DNA from: Candidatus Binataceae bacterium
GTDB taxonomy: Bacteria; Desulfobacterota; Binatia; Binatales; Binataceae
Assembly (NCBI GenBank): GCA_015478645.1
Contig: JADMIL010000004.1
Span: forward strand, 1 to 64,000
Direction of reading: 5' to 3'
DNA length: 64,000 nt
Below are positions 10,087 to 20,863 of the stretch, piece by piece (within the stretch, counting starts at the first letter, position 1; every line of letters begins with the position of its first letter). Below the pieces are notes generated by a model. The model was not told the DNA's origin. It saw nothing but the letters and a program-made list of their open reading frames with translations, and did no database searches. A program made the translations under genes and the position numbers.

Positions 10087-11205
10087 TCAGGTCCGCTCGA
10101 CCACCCAGGTCACCAGCTCGCGGATAAAGCGCTTGTCGCGCGAATCGGGCAGCGGCCCGAAGGCGCGGCCGAACTCGTGCAGCGCGGCGCCGGCCAGGCC
10201 ATGCGCATAGCGGCGCGCATAGCCGATGCAGCCGTGGCGATCGATCTGCGCGCGCATCCAGGCCACGTCGCCGGGGCCGCGCGCCTCGCGCGGGGCGCGC
10301 AGAATCGCGGTCAGCCGTTCGCGATCGGCGGGCGGCGCCTGGCCGAGCAGGCGAATCAGCATGAGCGTGCGCTTGCCCTCCCAGAGGTCGCCGTCGCGCT
10401 CCTTGCCGTAGCGTTCGTCGGCGACCAGGTTGAGCAGATCGTCCTGAATCTGGAAGGTCGCGCCGAGCAGAAAGCCGAAGCGCACGAAGGCGGCGTGGGC
10501 GATTGGCGCGCGGCTGGCGATGAGCGCGCCGGCGCGCAGCGGAAAGATAGTCGCGAGCCAGCAGGTCTTCTTGAGCACCATCTCGAGATAGTTGGCGGGG
10601 CCGAGCGCGGTGACGTTGGCGTCGCGCCAGCCGAGTTCGAGCGCCTGCCCTTCGGCGCATTCCACGGCCATCCGGCCGGCCTCCTCGAGAATCCGCAGGG
10701 CGGTGCGATCGCCGAGGCGATCGCGATTATCGACCAGCGGCCGCAGGCTCATCAGGGCGAGCGCGTCACCGGCGTTGAGCGCGAGCGCGACGCCGTGGAT
10801 CGCGTGGAGCGTGGGCCGGCCGCGGCGCGCCTCGCTACCGTCTTCGATATCGTCGTGGACCAGCAGGGCGTTGTGCAGCATCTCGATCGCGGCGGCGGTG
10901 CCGACGGCGTCGGCCGCCGAGGCGCCCAACGCACGGGCGGCGGCGATGCAGAGGCTCGGCCGCATCATCTTGCCGCCGCGCGCGGGATAGTCGGCGGCAA
11001 GATCGTAGAGGTAGCGGCGCGGTTCGCCGGCGGCCAGATAGCGGTCGAGCGCCGCGCGGGTCATCGCGCCGTATTCGCGCAACATCGCGGGCACCAGCGG
11101 CGAGGTGACCTGGGGCGCGGTGATCTGCGGCGCGGGCGCCGTGGCGGGAGCCGGGACAGCCGCGACCGGCGAACCCGGGGCCACGGCCCGGACGCTACTG
11201 GCCAA
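10087..11205 (-). CDS. Polyprenyl (isoprenoid) diphosphate synthase
   Basis: GGKMMRPSLC, HDDIEDGSEARRGRPTLH first Asp-rich motif, FQIQDDLLNL second motif. Confidence 0.92.
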   Translation of the reverse strand: MASSVRAVAPGSPVAAVPAPATAPAPQITAPQVTSPLVPAMLREYGAMTRAALDRYLAAGEPRRYLYDLAADYPARGGKMMRPSLCIAAARALGASAADAVGTAAAIEMLHNALLVHDDIEDGSEARRGRPTLHAIHGVALALNAGDALALMSLRPLVDNRDRLGDRTALRILEEAGRMAVECAEGQALELGWRDANVTALGPANYLEMVLKKTCWLATIFPLRAGALIASRAPIAHAAFVRFGFLLGATFQIQDDLLNLVADERYGKERDGDLWEGKRTLMLIRLLGQAPPADRERLTAILRAPREARGPGDVAWMRAQIDRHGCIGYARRYAHGLAGAALHEFGRAFGPLPDSRDKRFIRELVTWVVERT

Positions 11206-11992
11206 GGCGCACGCTCACGGTGCCGCGCGGCTCGCCGCTTAAGCGGTCGACCACGAGGCCGGTGTAGAGGCCCGGCGGATGAGTATCGGAGATGCGCACG
11301 CGCAGAATGGTCCGGCCGTCGGTCGCGCCGACCACCAGGGCGACCTCGGCCAGCGGCGGCTGGTCCGGCGCGAGCGCGCGCAGCGGCGCAATGGTCAGGG
11401 CGGCGGCAATTGCCGGCGCGGGCAGATCGAGCGTGACCTCAGCCGGGCGGCGCGAGGTGACTTCGATCGCGATCGCGGCGGCACAGCGATCGGATCTGCC
11501 AGGCGCCTGGGACGTCGCCCGGCCGAGCGCACCAGCGAAGTCGCCGGCTGCGCCCGCGGCGGCGACGGCGGCGATAAAATCGGTCCATAGCGGAACGATG
11601 CTCGAGTAGAAGCGCACGCCCTGGGCGATCAGATCCTCGAGGCCGGCCGTGGCGATCGGCGCTGCGCCGGCCGGCGCTTTCGCGGCCGCGCCGTCCGACG
11701 CCGGTCCCGGGGCCGGACCGCCGTCCCGATCCTCGGCCGCGCGCTGGCCGGCGCGCAGATGTTCGTCGATCACGTGGTAGGCGGTCGCGATGTCGCCGGC
11801 GACAGTGTCGTCCGCGACGTGATCGGGGTCGGCGCCATTGGCCGACGCATCATGCGGATGGCCTGGCGCGGAGGGCGTCGCGGGGCCGGCCGAGGCTGCG
11901 GCCGAGCCCGACGGACGCATCATCTTGGACCAGTTGCGAATGGGTCCGTCGCGATCAGGATCGGCGCGGCGATAACGTTGGCCGTCGCTCAT
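11195..11992 (-). CDS. Hypothetical protein overlapping the polyprenyl synthase gene
   Basis: ORF in the same minus-strand cluster; 11-bp overlap with the downstream gene. Confidence 0.6.
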   Translation of the reverse strand: MSDGQRYRRADPDRDGPIRNWSKMMRPSGSAAASAGPATPSAPGHPHDASANGADPDHVADDTVAGDIATAYHVIDEHLRAGQRAAEDRDGGPAPGPASDGAAAKAPAGAAPIATAGLEDLIAQGVRFYSSIVPLWTDFIAAVAAAGAAGDFAGALGRATSQAPGRSDRCAAAIAIEVTSRRPAEVTLDLPAPAIAAALTIAPLRALAPDQPPLAEVALVVGATDGRTILRVRISDTHPPGLYTGLVVDRLSGEPRGTVSVRLGQ

Positions 11993-12175
11993 CAGTTGTC
12001 TCCCCCCGGAGGTGGCTCCCGCGCATTGCGCGCATGCGGCAGACGGTCCTGTCAGGTTCTTCTGACGATCGCCGGGAACGCTAACTTGCGGCGACCGCCT
12101 GCCGCAGCTTAATCCAACGCCTGTTGGCCGGCGAACGTGCGACCAATCCGCGCGGCAGATGCATCTTCATAGCGC

Positions 12176-14437
12176 TTAAGGATGGTCGTAGCCAATTATA
12201 TCCGAGAGCGCCGGCCGCGACGAGATCGCATGCGCCGCGAGCCGCCCGGAGATTATCGCGGCCTCGACGCAGCCGACGTTGAGGCCGCATGCGGTCCAGT
12301 CGCCGGCGACGGTCAGGTTGTCGTAGGTATTATCCAGCGGCGAAATCCGAAAGCGCGTGCTGCCGGGGCGCGATTGCACGTAGCGATCGGAGGGATTGAC
12401 GTTGGCGCTCCAGAACTGCGTGGCGAAGCGTGCCGCGCCGGCGGTGGGCGAGGCGGCGCGCGCGGCGCCGGTGGCCCTCGCGGAGGCTTGCGGATCGACC
12501 AGCAAATCCCAGCGAAAGCCGCCGCCCGGGCGTATCGCGCGCGGCCAGAGCTGGCCGATATCGCGATCGAGAAAGCGGATCGCGCTATCCCGCACGGCGG
12601 CGCGCCGGCGAACGGGATAGTCCGCGTCGGCGCTGCCCGGCGCGGGGCCCTCGGCGTCGGGCAGCGCGCTACAGAAATAGGCAATCGCGCGCGGCCGGCG
12701 CGGCCAGCTCTCCTCGGGAATCAGATGGCGCATGTCGGCCCAGGTATCGAACGGATGGACGAAGCCGGAGAGGCAGGTCTGCGCCCCGCCCCATCCGAGC
12801 GCCGCCATATCCTCGGCCAGCCAGATTTGAAAGGCCTGGGTGGCGACGGTCTTCACATGGCGCACGAGGTCGCGCCAGCGATCGTCGCGATCGATCAGCT
12901 CGCGGCATACGTGGGGAATCGCGCCGAGGCCGACGCCGAGCACGACCACGTCGAAATCCCGGCCGACCCTGAGCGTGCGGGTGACGGCCTTGCGGCGGTC
13001 CCAATGGGACTCGAAGTCGCGGCCCTCGCGCGCCATCGCGGCGCCGCCGGCCAGTTGGCTGAAGTCGGGGCGCGACGGCCAGCAGGGCAGACCGCGGACG
13101 TCGACCAGCGGATCGTATTCGGCACCGTCCTTGAGGTTGGCCTGCACGTCGAACTCGAGCGCGGCGACGTAGGGACGTTCGCCGGGGGCGAGCGCGGCGG
13201 AATCCGCGAGGCGCAGGTTTTCGAGCCGATGGAAAAACTTGAAGGTGACGCCGCGGCGCTTGAGCACCTCGTAAAATGGCGCGAAGACCACGTCGCCCAT
13301 GGCAGCCTGCATACGCCAGAAAAACGCCCCGCGATAGGTGAAGAACATGCGCAGCGAGCCGCGAATCGCGAGGCCGGCGGCCTGGCACGGGCGCGTCACG
13401 TCGCCGTCTTCGTAGGCGAAGGCGAGGTCGTAGATGCCGCGAATCAGGGCCGAATCGAGCGCGCGATCGGAGGCTCCATTGAGGCGCAGCCAGTCGCGCA
13501 ATTCGTAGTCGTCGATCGCGTCGAAGCCGCGCGGATCGGTGGCCAGGCCAAAGCGCACGATCCCGGTCATCACGGCGAGATTGACGTCGATGATCTCCCA
13601 CAGGCGGCGCAATTCGTCGTCGCCGGCGATGAGCGGTTCGATCTGGCGGCGGACGCCCGCGGCAAGCGCCTCGATCAGTCCGAGCACGAGGCTCGCGGGA
13701 TAGAGCGGCACGGCGCGCACCGCCAGCTCGAGCATCGCGGCGGCTTCGGCCAGGGCGGCGATCGTCGCCAGCACGCCGTACTTGATCAGGCGGGCGATCG
13801 CGGCGGCCAATTGATCGGTCGCGCCGGATGGTGGCGCGCCGGCAGTGCCAAGCCGCGATCGATCGAGCGGGCGCGACTCGCCACCGGTTTCCGCCGCGCC
13901 GCCGGTATACGCCCCGCCCGCGGCGGCGGGACGATCGGGCTTGCGCAACTGGATACTGCCGAGCGTAATCCGGATCATCGTCGCCATGCGCATCATATAG
14001 GCGGTGACGCTGAAGGGATTGCCGCGCTCGAGCGGATCGCCGGGCTGCCCCTGGGCGGGCGGAAAGATCGCCTGCCAGGGCGACCATGCGCCGGTCGCGT
14101 TCTGCTCCATCACGCCGACCATCGGCGCGGGGGTGAACGCGTCGCGCCAGTCGGCAAAGCGCGAGGTGCGCGGATCGCGCTTGAGATCGGCGTAGCATTC
14201 GCGCAGAAGCTCGAAGGCGTTTTCATAAAAGCCCATCCAGATGTGCAGGCCGTGCTCCTCGATCCGATCAGCGAGTCCGCGCCCCGACGCGCCCTTGCCG
14301 CCGAGCCGCCATCCGACCTGGTAGACGGTCACGTGATAGGCGCCGCGATGCTCCGGGCGGGACAACTCGAAGGCGGCGGCGATCGAAGCGCATCCGCCGC
14401 CGATTACGGCTACTTCGATCGGCTGGTGAATAGTCAC
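12176..14437 (-). CDS. FAD-dependent amine oxidase/phytoene desaturase-like oxidoreductase
   Basis: VAVIGGGCASIAAAFELSR dinucleotide-binding motif, YQVGWRLGGKGASGR, C-terminal VAGDWTACGLNVGCVEAAIISGRLAA. Confidence 0.85.
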   Translation of the reverse strand: MTIHQPIEVAVIGGGCASIAAAFELSRPEHRGAYHVTVYQVGWRLGGKGASGRGLADRIEEHGLHIWMGFYENAFELLRECYADLKRDPRTSRFADWRDAFTPAPMVGVMEQNATGAWSPWQAIFPPAQGQPGDPLERGNPFSVTAYMMRMATMIRITLGSIQLRKPDRPAAAGGAYTGGAAETGGESRPLDRSRLGTAGAPPSGATDQLAAAIARLIKYGVLATIAALAEAAAMLELAVRAVPLYPASLVLGLIEALAAGVRRQIEPLIAGDDELRRLWEIIDVNLAVMTGIVRFGLATDPRGFDAIDDYELRDWLRLNGASDRALDSALIRGIYDLAFAYEDGDVTRPCQAAGLAIRGSLRMFFTYRGAFFWRMQAAMGDVVFAPFYEVLKRRGVTFKFFHRLENLRLADSAALAPGERPYVAALEFDVQANLKDGAEYDPLVDVRGLPCWPSRPDFSQLAGGAAMAREGRDFESHWDRRKAVTRTLRVGRDFDVVVLGVGLGAIPHVCRELIDRDDRWRDLVRHVKTVATQAFQIWLAEDMAALGWGGAQTCLSGFVHPFDTWADMRHLIPEESWPRRPRAIAYFCSALPDAEGPAPGSADADYPVRRRAAVRDSAIRFLDRDIGQLWPRAIRPGGGFRWDLLVDPQASARATGAARAASPTAGAARFATQFWSANVNPSDRYVQSRPGSTRFRISPLDNTYDNLTVAGDWTACGLNVGCVEAAIISGRLAAHAISSRPALSDIIGYDHP

Positions 14438-14503
14438 AGGACCAGATCAATATACAATTACGCCGATCGGTGCGAGCCCGCCGCCGAGCGGCATGCGATA
14501 TAG

Positions 14504-16023
14504 CTACGACAACGCGGCAGCGTAGCTGGCGCCGAGCGTGCAGAGCCATTCGTCATGCAGCGGCGGCGCGATCAGCGAGATGCCGAAGGGCAGCCCGTTT
14601 CGCGCCGGGCGGCCGGAATCGCAATCGCGCAGAGGTCGAGCAGATTGGTGAAGTTGGTATAGAGGCCGAGCCTGCGGTTGGTTTCGAGCGGATCGGAGAG
14701 CACCTGCTTGACGGTATAGATCGGCGCCGCGGTCGGCAGCGCCATTACGTCGATGCGGTTCCATTCGCGCTGGGTGCGGCGGGCGAGCGTGCGCAAGCGA
14801 TAGTAGGCCTCGAAGACGTCGGCGGCCGAATAGTCAGTCGCGCGCTCGATCGCGAGGCGGGTCACCGGATGAATATCCTGTCCGTCGAGGCCGGCGCCGA
14901 GCAGCGCGACGATTGCCGCGTGGCGCTCGGCCAGCCAGGGTCCGTCGTAGAGTAATTCGCCGGCTTCGCGAAAGGCTGAATAGTCAATCTCGACGATGCG
15001 CGCGCCGAGCCCGCGCAAGCGGTCGAGAGCCCGTTCGTAAAGCTCCTCGGCCTCGCGATCGCCGAAGAATTCGGCTTGCGGCGCGGCCAGCACGCCGACC
15101 CTGAGTTCGACGGCGCCGGGCCGGCGCTGGACGCGCGAGCGGCGCGAGAACGGATCGCATTCGTCGTAGGCCGCAGCGACATTCATCAGGACGTGGGCGT
15201 CGCGCGCGGTCACGGCAAAGAGCGCTACGCAATCGAGCGTGCGGCACGCCGGCAGCATCCCGCGCGCGCTGATCAGTCCGCGGGTCGGCTTGAGCCCGAC
15301 CAGGTTATTGAAGGCGGCCGGTACACGGCCGGAGCCGGCGGTGTCGGTGCCGAGTGCGAAGCCGACGTGGCCGGCCGCGACCGCGACGGCCGAGCCGGAA
15401 CTCGATCCGCCGGCAATGTAGTTGCCGTCGATGGCGTTGCGGCAGATGCCGAGATTCGATCGCGTGCCGGTGAGCCCGGTGGCGAACTGATCGAGATTGG
15501 TCTTGCCGATTGGGAGAGCGCCCGCCGCGCGCATCCGCGCCACCACCGGCGCGTCCTCGTCGGCCGCGCCTATCCGCCCGCGGCATCCGGCGGTGGTCGG
15601 CAATCCGCGCATGTCGATATTGTCCTTGATTGCGAAGGGCACGCCGTAGAGCGGAATCGAGGCGGCGTCGATCCGCCGATGGTCGAGCTCCAGGCGGCGC
15701 GCATCTTCGAGCACTTCGTCTTGCGGGCGGAGCGAGATCCAGATGGGATTGCTGGCGTCGGCAGCGATCCGCCGGTAAGTCAGCCGCACCACCTCGGTAG
15801 GTTTCGCGGCGCCCGATCGATATAGCTCAGAGAGCGAAACCAGGTCGAGGCGAAAGTCGGCTTGGGCGCGATCCGTCACTCCGTTAGATATTCCCGCGCG
15901 CGTACTGGTTATGCCAATGCGATTCGTCCGAATAGCCATTGGCCGGCGGCGTCGCATGCTCCTGCGGCACGCAATCATCATCCGGATTAGCATTCGCGAA
16001 TAGACACTCGGCTCGATAAGCAA
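14504..16023 (-). pseudogene. Amidase-signature / allophanate hydrolase-like gene with apparent frameshift near 14600-14620; true start probably downstream of 16023
   Basis: GGSSSGSAVAVAAGHVGFALGTDTAGSGRVPAAFNNLVGLKPTRG in ORF 14572-16023; expected C-terminus NGLPFGISLIAPPLHDE is in another frame (ORF 14504-14764). Confidence 0.75.
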
Positions 16024-16350
16024 CTACCATACCTTGAGCGATGGCAATCGATTGCCACGGTTCCGGTGAAAGTGGCGGCGTGGCTCACGGCACAATGCCC
16101 TTCGCGTGTGCAAATGCCTTCGCGGCGCACATCGCGAAAGCTGCGATCGCCACGCGGCCACGATCGGGCGCGCTCGCGCGGGATGCCGCCGCGGCAGGCA
16201 TCAACGTAGCGCTGGCGCGCGACCCCCGACTGCGATTAATCTTCGTCCATTGGAGTCACGCAGCCGGATGCGCGATCAGCGGCCGGCGCGGCCGCGGCAA
16301 TCCGCCAGCGCGCGCCGCGTCCGGACACGCGGAAGATTCAGGAGGATGTA

Positions 16351-17142
16351 ATGTCGATTCGCCTTCGCCAGATCTGTCTCGTCGCCGAAAAGCTCGCCCC
16401 CGTAATCGCGGACTTCAAAGCGGTGCTGGGCCTCGAGGTCTGTTTCAAGGATCCCGAGGTCGCGGTCTTCGGACTGGAGAATTCGCTGATGCCGGTGGGC
16501 GACAATTTTATCGAAGTCGTCGCGCCGACCAAAGACAACACCGCCGCCGGACGCTATCTTAAGCGGCGCAAGGGCGACGGCGGCTACATGGTGATCTGCC
16601 AGTGCGACAGCCATGCGACGCAGCTCGCGCGCAAGGCCCGCGCCGCCACGCTCAGCGTGCGGCTGGTGCTCGACCATGAGACGCCGGCGTTCCATGCGAT
16701 GCAGTTGCATCCGGCGGACACCGGCGGCGCGTTCTTCGAGATCGATTGGGACGCCAAGGGCGAGCCGACGGGGACGTGGTCGCCGGCCGGCGGCGCCAAA
16801 TGGACCGCGGCGCGCCGCCTCGAGGTCGTCACCGCCTATCGCGCGGTCGAATTGCAGGCGGCAGATCCGCGCGCGCTGGCCGAGCGCTGGAGCACCATTG
16901 CGGAGATTGCGCTGCGCAAGGACGCCCAGGGGCGCCTCGCGATGCCGCTGGAGAACGCCGAGGTACGCTTCGTCGGGCTGAGCGACGATCGCGGCGAGGG
17001 CCTCGCCGGGATCGATATCGCGGTGGCCGATCGCGACCGGCTGGTCGCCGCCGCGACGGCCCGCGGATGCCGCGTGGGGCGCAATGAGCACGGACAGGTC
17101 GATCAGGTTGAGCTTTGCGGCACGCGCTTTTACCTGGTCTAG
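16351..17142 (+). CDS. VOC/glyoxalase-like family protein
   Basis: SIRLRQICLVAEKLAPVIADFKAVLGLEVCFKDPEV...NFIEVVAP. Confidence 0.75.
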   Translation: MSIRLRQICLVAEKLAPVIADFKAVLGLEVCFKDPEVAVFGLENSLMPVGDNFIEVVAPTKDNTAAGRYLKRRKGDGGYMVICQCDSHATQLARKARAATLSVRLVLDHETPAFHAMQLHPADTGGAFFEIDWDAKGEPTGTWSPAGGAKWTAARRLEVVTAYRAVELQAADPRALAERWSTIAEIALRKDAQGRLAMPLENAEVRFVGLSDDRGEGLAGIDIAVADRDRLVAAATARGCRVGRNEHGQVDQVELCGTRFYLV

Positions 17143-17311
17143 CGGCCCAATTTGCGCGCTCGGTGCCGACCGCCATGATTATCCGTGCCGGTGGGTCGAA
17201 TTAGCTTGTCTTTCGCGGCGGCGATGCTATATCTGATGCAGAATATGCACATCAATCCGGGTCCGGCCGGACGGTCGGCCCACGTCTCTACCATCGAGGA
17301 GGGAACTCGCA

Positions 17312-19048
17312 ATGGCTGATTACGATCTCCACATCAAGGGCGGCACGATCGTCGATGGGACGCGCGTCCCGCGCTATCATGGCGACGTCTGGATCAAAGA
17401 CGGCAAAGTCGTGCAACTCGGCGGGCGCGCGCCGGGCTTCGCCAAAAAGACCATCGACGCCGATGGTCATATCGTCGCGCCCGGCTTCGTCGATCTGCAC
17501 ACCCATTACGATGCGCAGATTCGCTGGGACCCCTACTGCACGATCTCGGGATGGCACGGTGTGACCTCGCTGGTGCTCGGCAATTGCGGTTTCGGCTTCG
17601 CGCCCTGCAAGCCGGATTTCCGCGATCGCTCGATGCTCACGATGACCCGCACCGAGGCGATTCCCTATGCTTCGATGAAAGCTGGCATGAACTGGGATTG
17701 GGAGACCATTCCGCAGTATCTCGATTCGCTCGATCGCACGCCCAAGGGCGTCAACTGCATCCAGTACATGCCGACCGCTTCGCTGATGACCTACGTGATG
17801 GGTCTGGACGCGGCCAAAACCCGCGTGGCCACGGACAAAGAGCGCGCCGAGATGGCGCGTCTGCTGGACGAAGGAATGGACGCCGGCCTGTGCGGCTTTT
17901 CGATTCAGCGGCTTGGCCCGAACTCGGTGCAGGCCGACTATGACGGCTCACCGATGGTCACCGACACGATGTGCGACGAGGACATCTTCAACCTCGCGCG
18001 CGTCCTGCGCAAGCGTGACGAAGGCTTCATGGAAATTACCCAGGGCACCGGCGATGCGCGCCGCGATCTCACCTTCGTCGAAGCGCTGGCTGACGAAGCG
18101 AAGCGCCCGATCCTGTGGCAGGCGATCATCCCGACCCGCAACAATCCCGAGATTCATCGCCGCAGCATGCGCTTTGTCGAGCGCAATCGCGAAAAGGGCC
18201 GTCAGATCTTCGGCCAGGGCGGAACGGTGCGCAGCGGTTTTGCTTTCTCGCTCGAGAACTGGAACCTCTACGACACGCTCCCCGAATGGCGCCTCCTGAC
18301 CACCGGCACGAAGGAAGAGAAGCTCGCCAAGATGCGCGATCCCGAGCTGCGCCGCGCGGTCATCCACGCCAACGACAATTGTGACGCCAACTTCAAGGCG
18401 ATCCAGGCCGGCGTCGGTGGGCATCCCAAGCACCTCATCGTGCAGTGGGTCGAGAACCACGACGCCCTCGAAAAGTACGTCGGCAAGTCCCTGGGCCAAA
18501 TCGGGATGGAGCTGAGCAAGCATCCGATCGAAGTGATGCTCGACTTCGCCGTCGCGACCGATCTCAAGGCCGAGTTCCTGGGACCCAACCGCGGCATGAA
18601 CGCCGACTACATGGCCGAGATCATCAACAACTCACAGTTCACCTTCCCCGGCGTTTCGGACGGTGGCGCGCATACCAAGTTCTTCACCGGCGGCGCCTTT
18701 ACCACCGACTTCCTGCGCTGGCTGGTGCGCGACGAACAGAAGATCACGCTCGAAGAGGCGCACTATCGCCTCTCGGCGCTGCCCGCGCATGCCGCCGGGT
18801 TCCGCGATCGCGGCGTGCTGCGCGAGGGTGCCGCGGCCGACATCGTGGTTTACGACTTGAAGGGTCTCGATGTCGAGCCCGACTGGGTTGGCGAGATCGT
18901 CCACGACCTGCCGGGCGGCGAATGGCGCCGCGTGCAGCGTGCGCACGGCTACCGTTCGATCATCGTTAATGGTGTCGAGACCTTCGCCGACGGCAACTGC
19001 ACTGGCGCGACGCCGGGCAAGCTGCTGCGCAACGGCCGCGCCGCCTGA
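17312..19048 (+). CDS. Amidohydrolase family 3 (N-acyl-D-amino-acid deacylase-like)
   Basis: VAPGFVDLHTHYDAQIRWDP, VLGNCGFGFAPC, SDGGAHTKF. Confidence 0.9.
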   Translation: MADYDLHIKGGTIVDGTRVPRYHGDVWIKDGKVVQLGGRAPGFAKKTIDADGHIVAPGFVDLHTHYDAQIRWDPYCTISGWHGVTSLVLGNCGFGFAPCKPDFRDRSMLTMTRTEAIPYASMKAGMNWDWETIPQYLDSLDRTPKGVNCIQYMPTASLMTYVMGLDAAKTRVATDKERAEMARLLDEGMDAGLCGFSIQRLGPNSVQADYDGSPMVTDTMCDEDIFNLARVLRKRDEGFMEITQGTGDARRDLTFVEALADEAKRPILWQAIIPTRNNPEIHRRSMRFVERNREKGRQIFGQGGTVRSGFAFSLENWNLYDTLPEWRLLTTGTKEEKLAKMRDPELRRAVIHANDNCDANFKAIQAGVGGHPKHLIVQWVENHDALEKYVGKSLGQIGMELSKHPIEVMLDFAVATDLKAEFLGPNRGMNADYMAEIINNSQFTFPGVSDGGAHTKFFTGGAFTTDFLRWLVRDEQKITLEEAHYRLSALPAHAAGFRDRGVLREGAAADIVVYDLKGLDVEPDWVGEIVHDLPGGEWRRVQRAHGYRSIIVNGVETFADGNCTGATPGKLLRNGRAA

Positions 19049-19068
19049 TCGCTGATTATCGATACGCC

Positions 19069-19112
19069 AAGGGCGGGAGCATCGCTGGATGCCCCGCCCT
19101 TTTTATTTTCGT
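19069..19112 (+). terminator. Intrinsic terminator after amidohydrolase
   Basis: AAGGGCGGGAGCATC GCTG GATGCCCCGCCC TTTTTATTTT. Confidence 0.8.
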
Positions 19113-19538
19113 ATCCGCCACTTCGCCGCGATGCACCGGCGCGCGCCTCCCGCACGGCGTTGCGTGACGTGAATGCTCATCACGGCAATCGCAGCCCACC
19201 TTTTCCCGAGTCGCGCAATCGTCGCTGACAGAGCGCGACGTGTCTCCACCGGCTGCTCTGTGCGCCCGGCGCGCTTAAAATTCGTCATCATGGCGAGGGC
19301 GGCTTGAGCATAAGAATAATTTCCGATAGCTGATCAATCGACGGCGAAATTGGGGCGGTTGTGGCGCGATCAGGAAACGGAGACTGGGTCGGAAAACTGC
19401 GGATCGATTTTTCAGATCGTCCATCAGTCTGAGTAGATTCCAACTTCCAAAAGTAGTGTTCCCGGCGTGCGGATGACGGCGGCCGATCATCCGCGTATGC
19501 GCCCAGGCTAGCGGCCGATTTTTTCGCGGAGGTTTTTT

Positions 19539-20258
19539 ATGAAGAGGTATAATTCCCGGATGGTTGCCGCGGTCTTTGGAGTCGCGGTCCTTGGGGCGAT
19601 CCCGATGGAGGCTCGCGCCGCAGGCTTTTACACGGGTGTCCAAGGCGGCGCATCCTTGATGTACGACACAAGCACGCGCGCAACCGCGCCGAGTCAGAGT
19701 GCCGGCACCACGCCCGGAAGCATTACCCTACCGATACCCGTTCAAGACAGTCAGGCGTTATCTACCCACGCTGACACTGGATGGCTGGCTGGCGCCTCGG
19801 CCGGCTATGAGTGGCCGATCGGCCTCGCCCTGGAAGGCGAATTCACCTTTCGCCAGAACCATCTCGACCATATGAGCGCCAATGGGTATAGCTTGTTTGC
19901 CGGCGGTGACGAGCACAGTTACGCGATGATGTTAAATGGCTATTATCGATGGCACAACCGCACGCGCTTCACACCATATATTGGCGCCGGCGTGGGCGAG
20001 GCGGTAATCGTGCTGAATAATCTCCACCCGCCATTCGGCGGCGGCGACTTCAGCGGGACCGACGCCAGCTTCGCCTATCAGGGGATCGGCGGCGTCTCAT
20101 ACTCGCTCACAGAGCATATAAGTCTGGCCGCGGAATACCGCTACTTTGCGGCGCTGGAACCGAGCTTTACCGGTAACGCCGGAGGCGAGAAAAATATAAA
20201 GCTCAGTCCCGGCTACAGTTCCAACAATGCCCTGCTCAGGCTGAACTACAACTTCTAG
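19539..20258 (+). CDS. Outer-membrane beta-barrel protein
   Basis: Signal-like N-terminus, glycine/aromatic strands, terminal ALLRLNYNF. Confidence 0.8.
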   Translation: MKRYNSRMVAAVFGVAVLGAIPMEARAAGFYTGVQGGASLMYDTSTRATAPSQSAGTTPGSITLPIPVQDSQALSTHADTGWLAGASAGYEWPIGLALEGEFTFRQNHLDHMSANGYSLFAGGDEHSYAMMLNGYYRWHNRTRFTPYIGAGVGEAVIVLNNLHPPFGGGDFSGTDASFAYQGIGGVSYSLTEHISLAAEYRYFAALEPSFTGNAGGEKNIKLSPGYSSNNALLRLNYNF

Positions 20259-20264
20259 TCAATG

Positions 20265-20304
20265 GCTTCGGCGGGGCGCGCTTGAACACAAGCCCCGCCG
20301 AAGC
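20265..20304 (+). terminator. Terminator-like stem-loop (13-bp perfect arms, no clear U tract)
   Basis: GCTTCGGCGGGGC ... GCCCCGCCGAAGC. Confidence 0.5.
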
Positions 20305-20412
20305 TGAGGCCATTACTCATTCGCAACATATTGATCCGCTTAACCTGCGCAATCTCCGGTGCAAGCGGGTGCCGCGTATTGCATACATGCGCCGTTCGTC
20401 ACGCGTGCCCGG

Positions 20413-20808
20413 TCAGGTCCAGATCTGGTTGATCAGCGCCGTATCCAGGTAGGCGGTGGCTTCGCGGACTTTGCCGCCCTCGATACGCATCACCCAGCAG
20501 TAGGTCTGGTAGTAGATCGTGCCGTTTTTGGCCGACGATCGCCCGTCCCATTGAAGGACGATCAGATCGCCTTCGGCGATTACCGCGCGGATCGACGGGA
20601 CGATCGGCGCGGCGAGCTTGGCGGTCAGGGGCTGGGCCGCGCCGGCGAGGAAATCCCGCTTGCTGGTATAGGTCCGCGAAACCGGCGTGCTGCCGATCAC
20701 GGTCCAGCGCACGTCGTCGGCCAGCAGGTTGAAAAAGGCGGCGCCGTCGCCGCGCGCCCACGCCGCAAAGGCGTCCTGGATCAGTTTTTTGTTTTCCGCG
20801 GTGCTCAT
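20413..20808 (-). CDS. SnoaL-like / NTF2-fold protein
   Basis: MSTAENKKLIQDAFAAWARGDGAAFFNLLADDVRWTVIG. Confidence 0.8.
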   Translation of the reverse strand: MSTAENKKLIQDAFAAWARGDGAAFFNLLADDVRWTVIGSTPVSRTYTSKRDFLAGAAQPLTAKLAAPIVPSIRAVIAEGDLIVLQWDGRSSAKNGTIYYQTYCWVMRIEGGKVREATAYLDTALINQIWT

Positions 20809-20863
20809 CGTCGGCTTCTCCTGGCTCGCAGATAGTGGAACTCTTGATTTTAGTACTAAAAGG

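Noticed and set aside
12182-14503. 773-aa plus-strand ORF opposite the FAD oxidoreductase
   Set aside because: Shadow ORF of a high-GC gene; low-complexity Arg/Gly/Ala-rich translation with no family motifs, whereas the minus strand encodes a clear enzyme.
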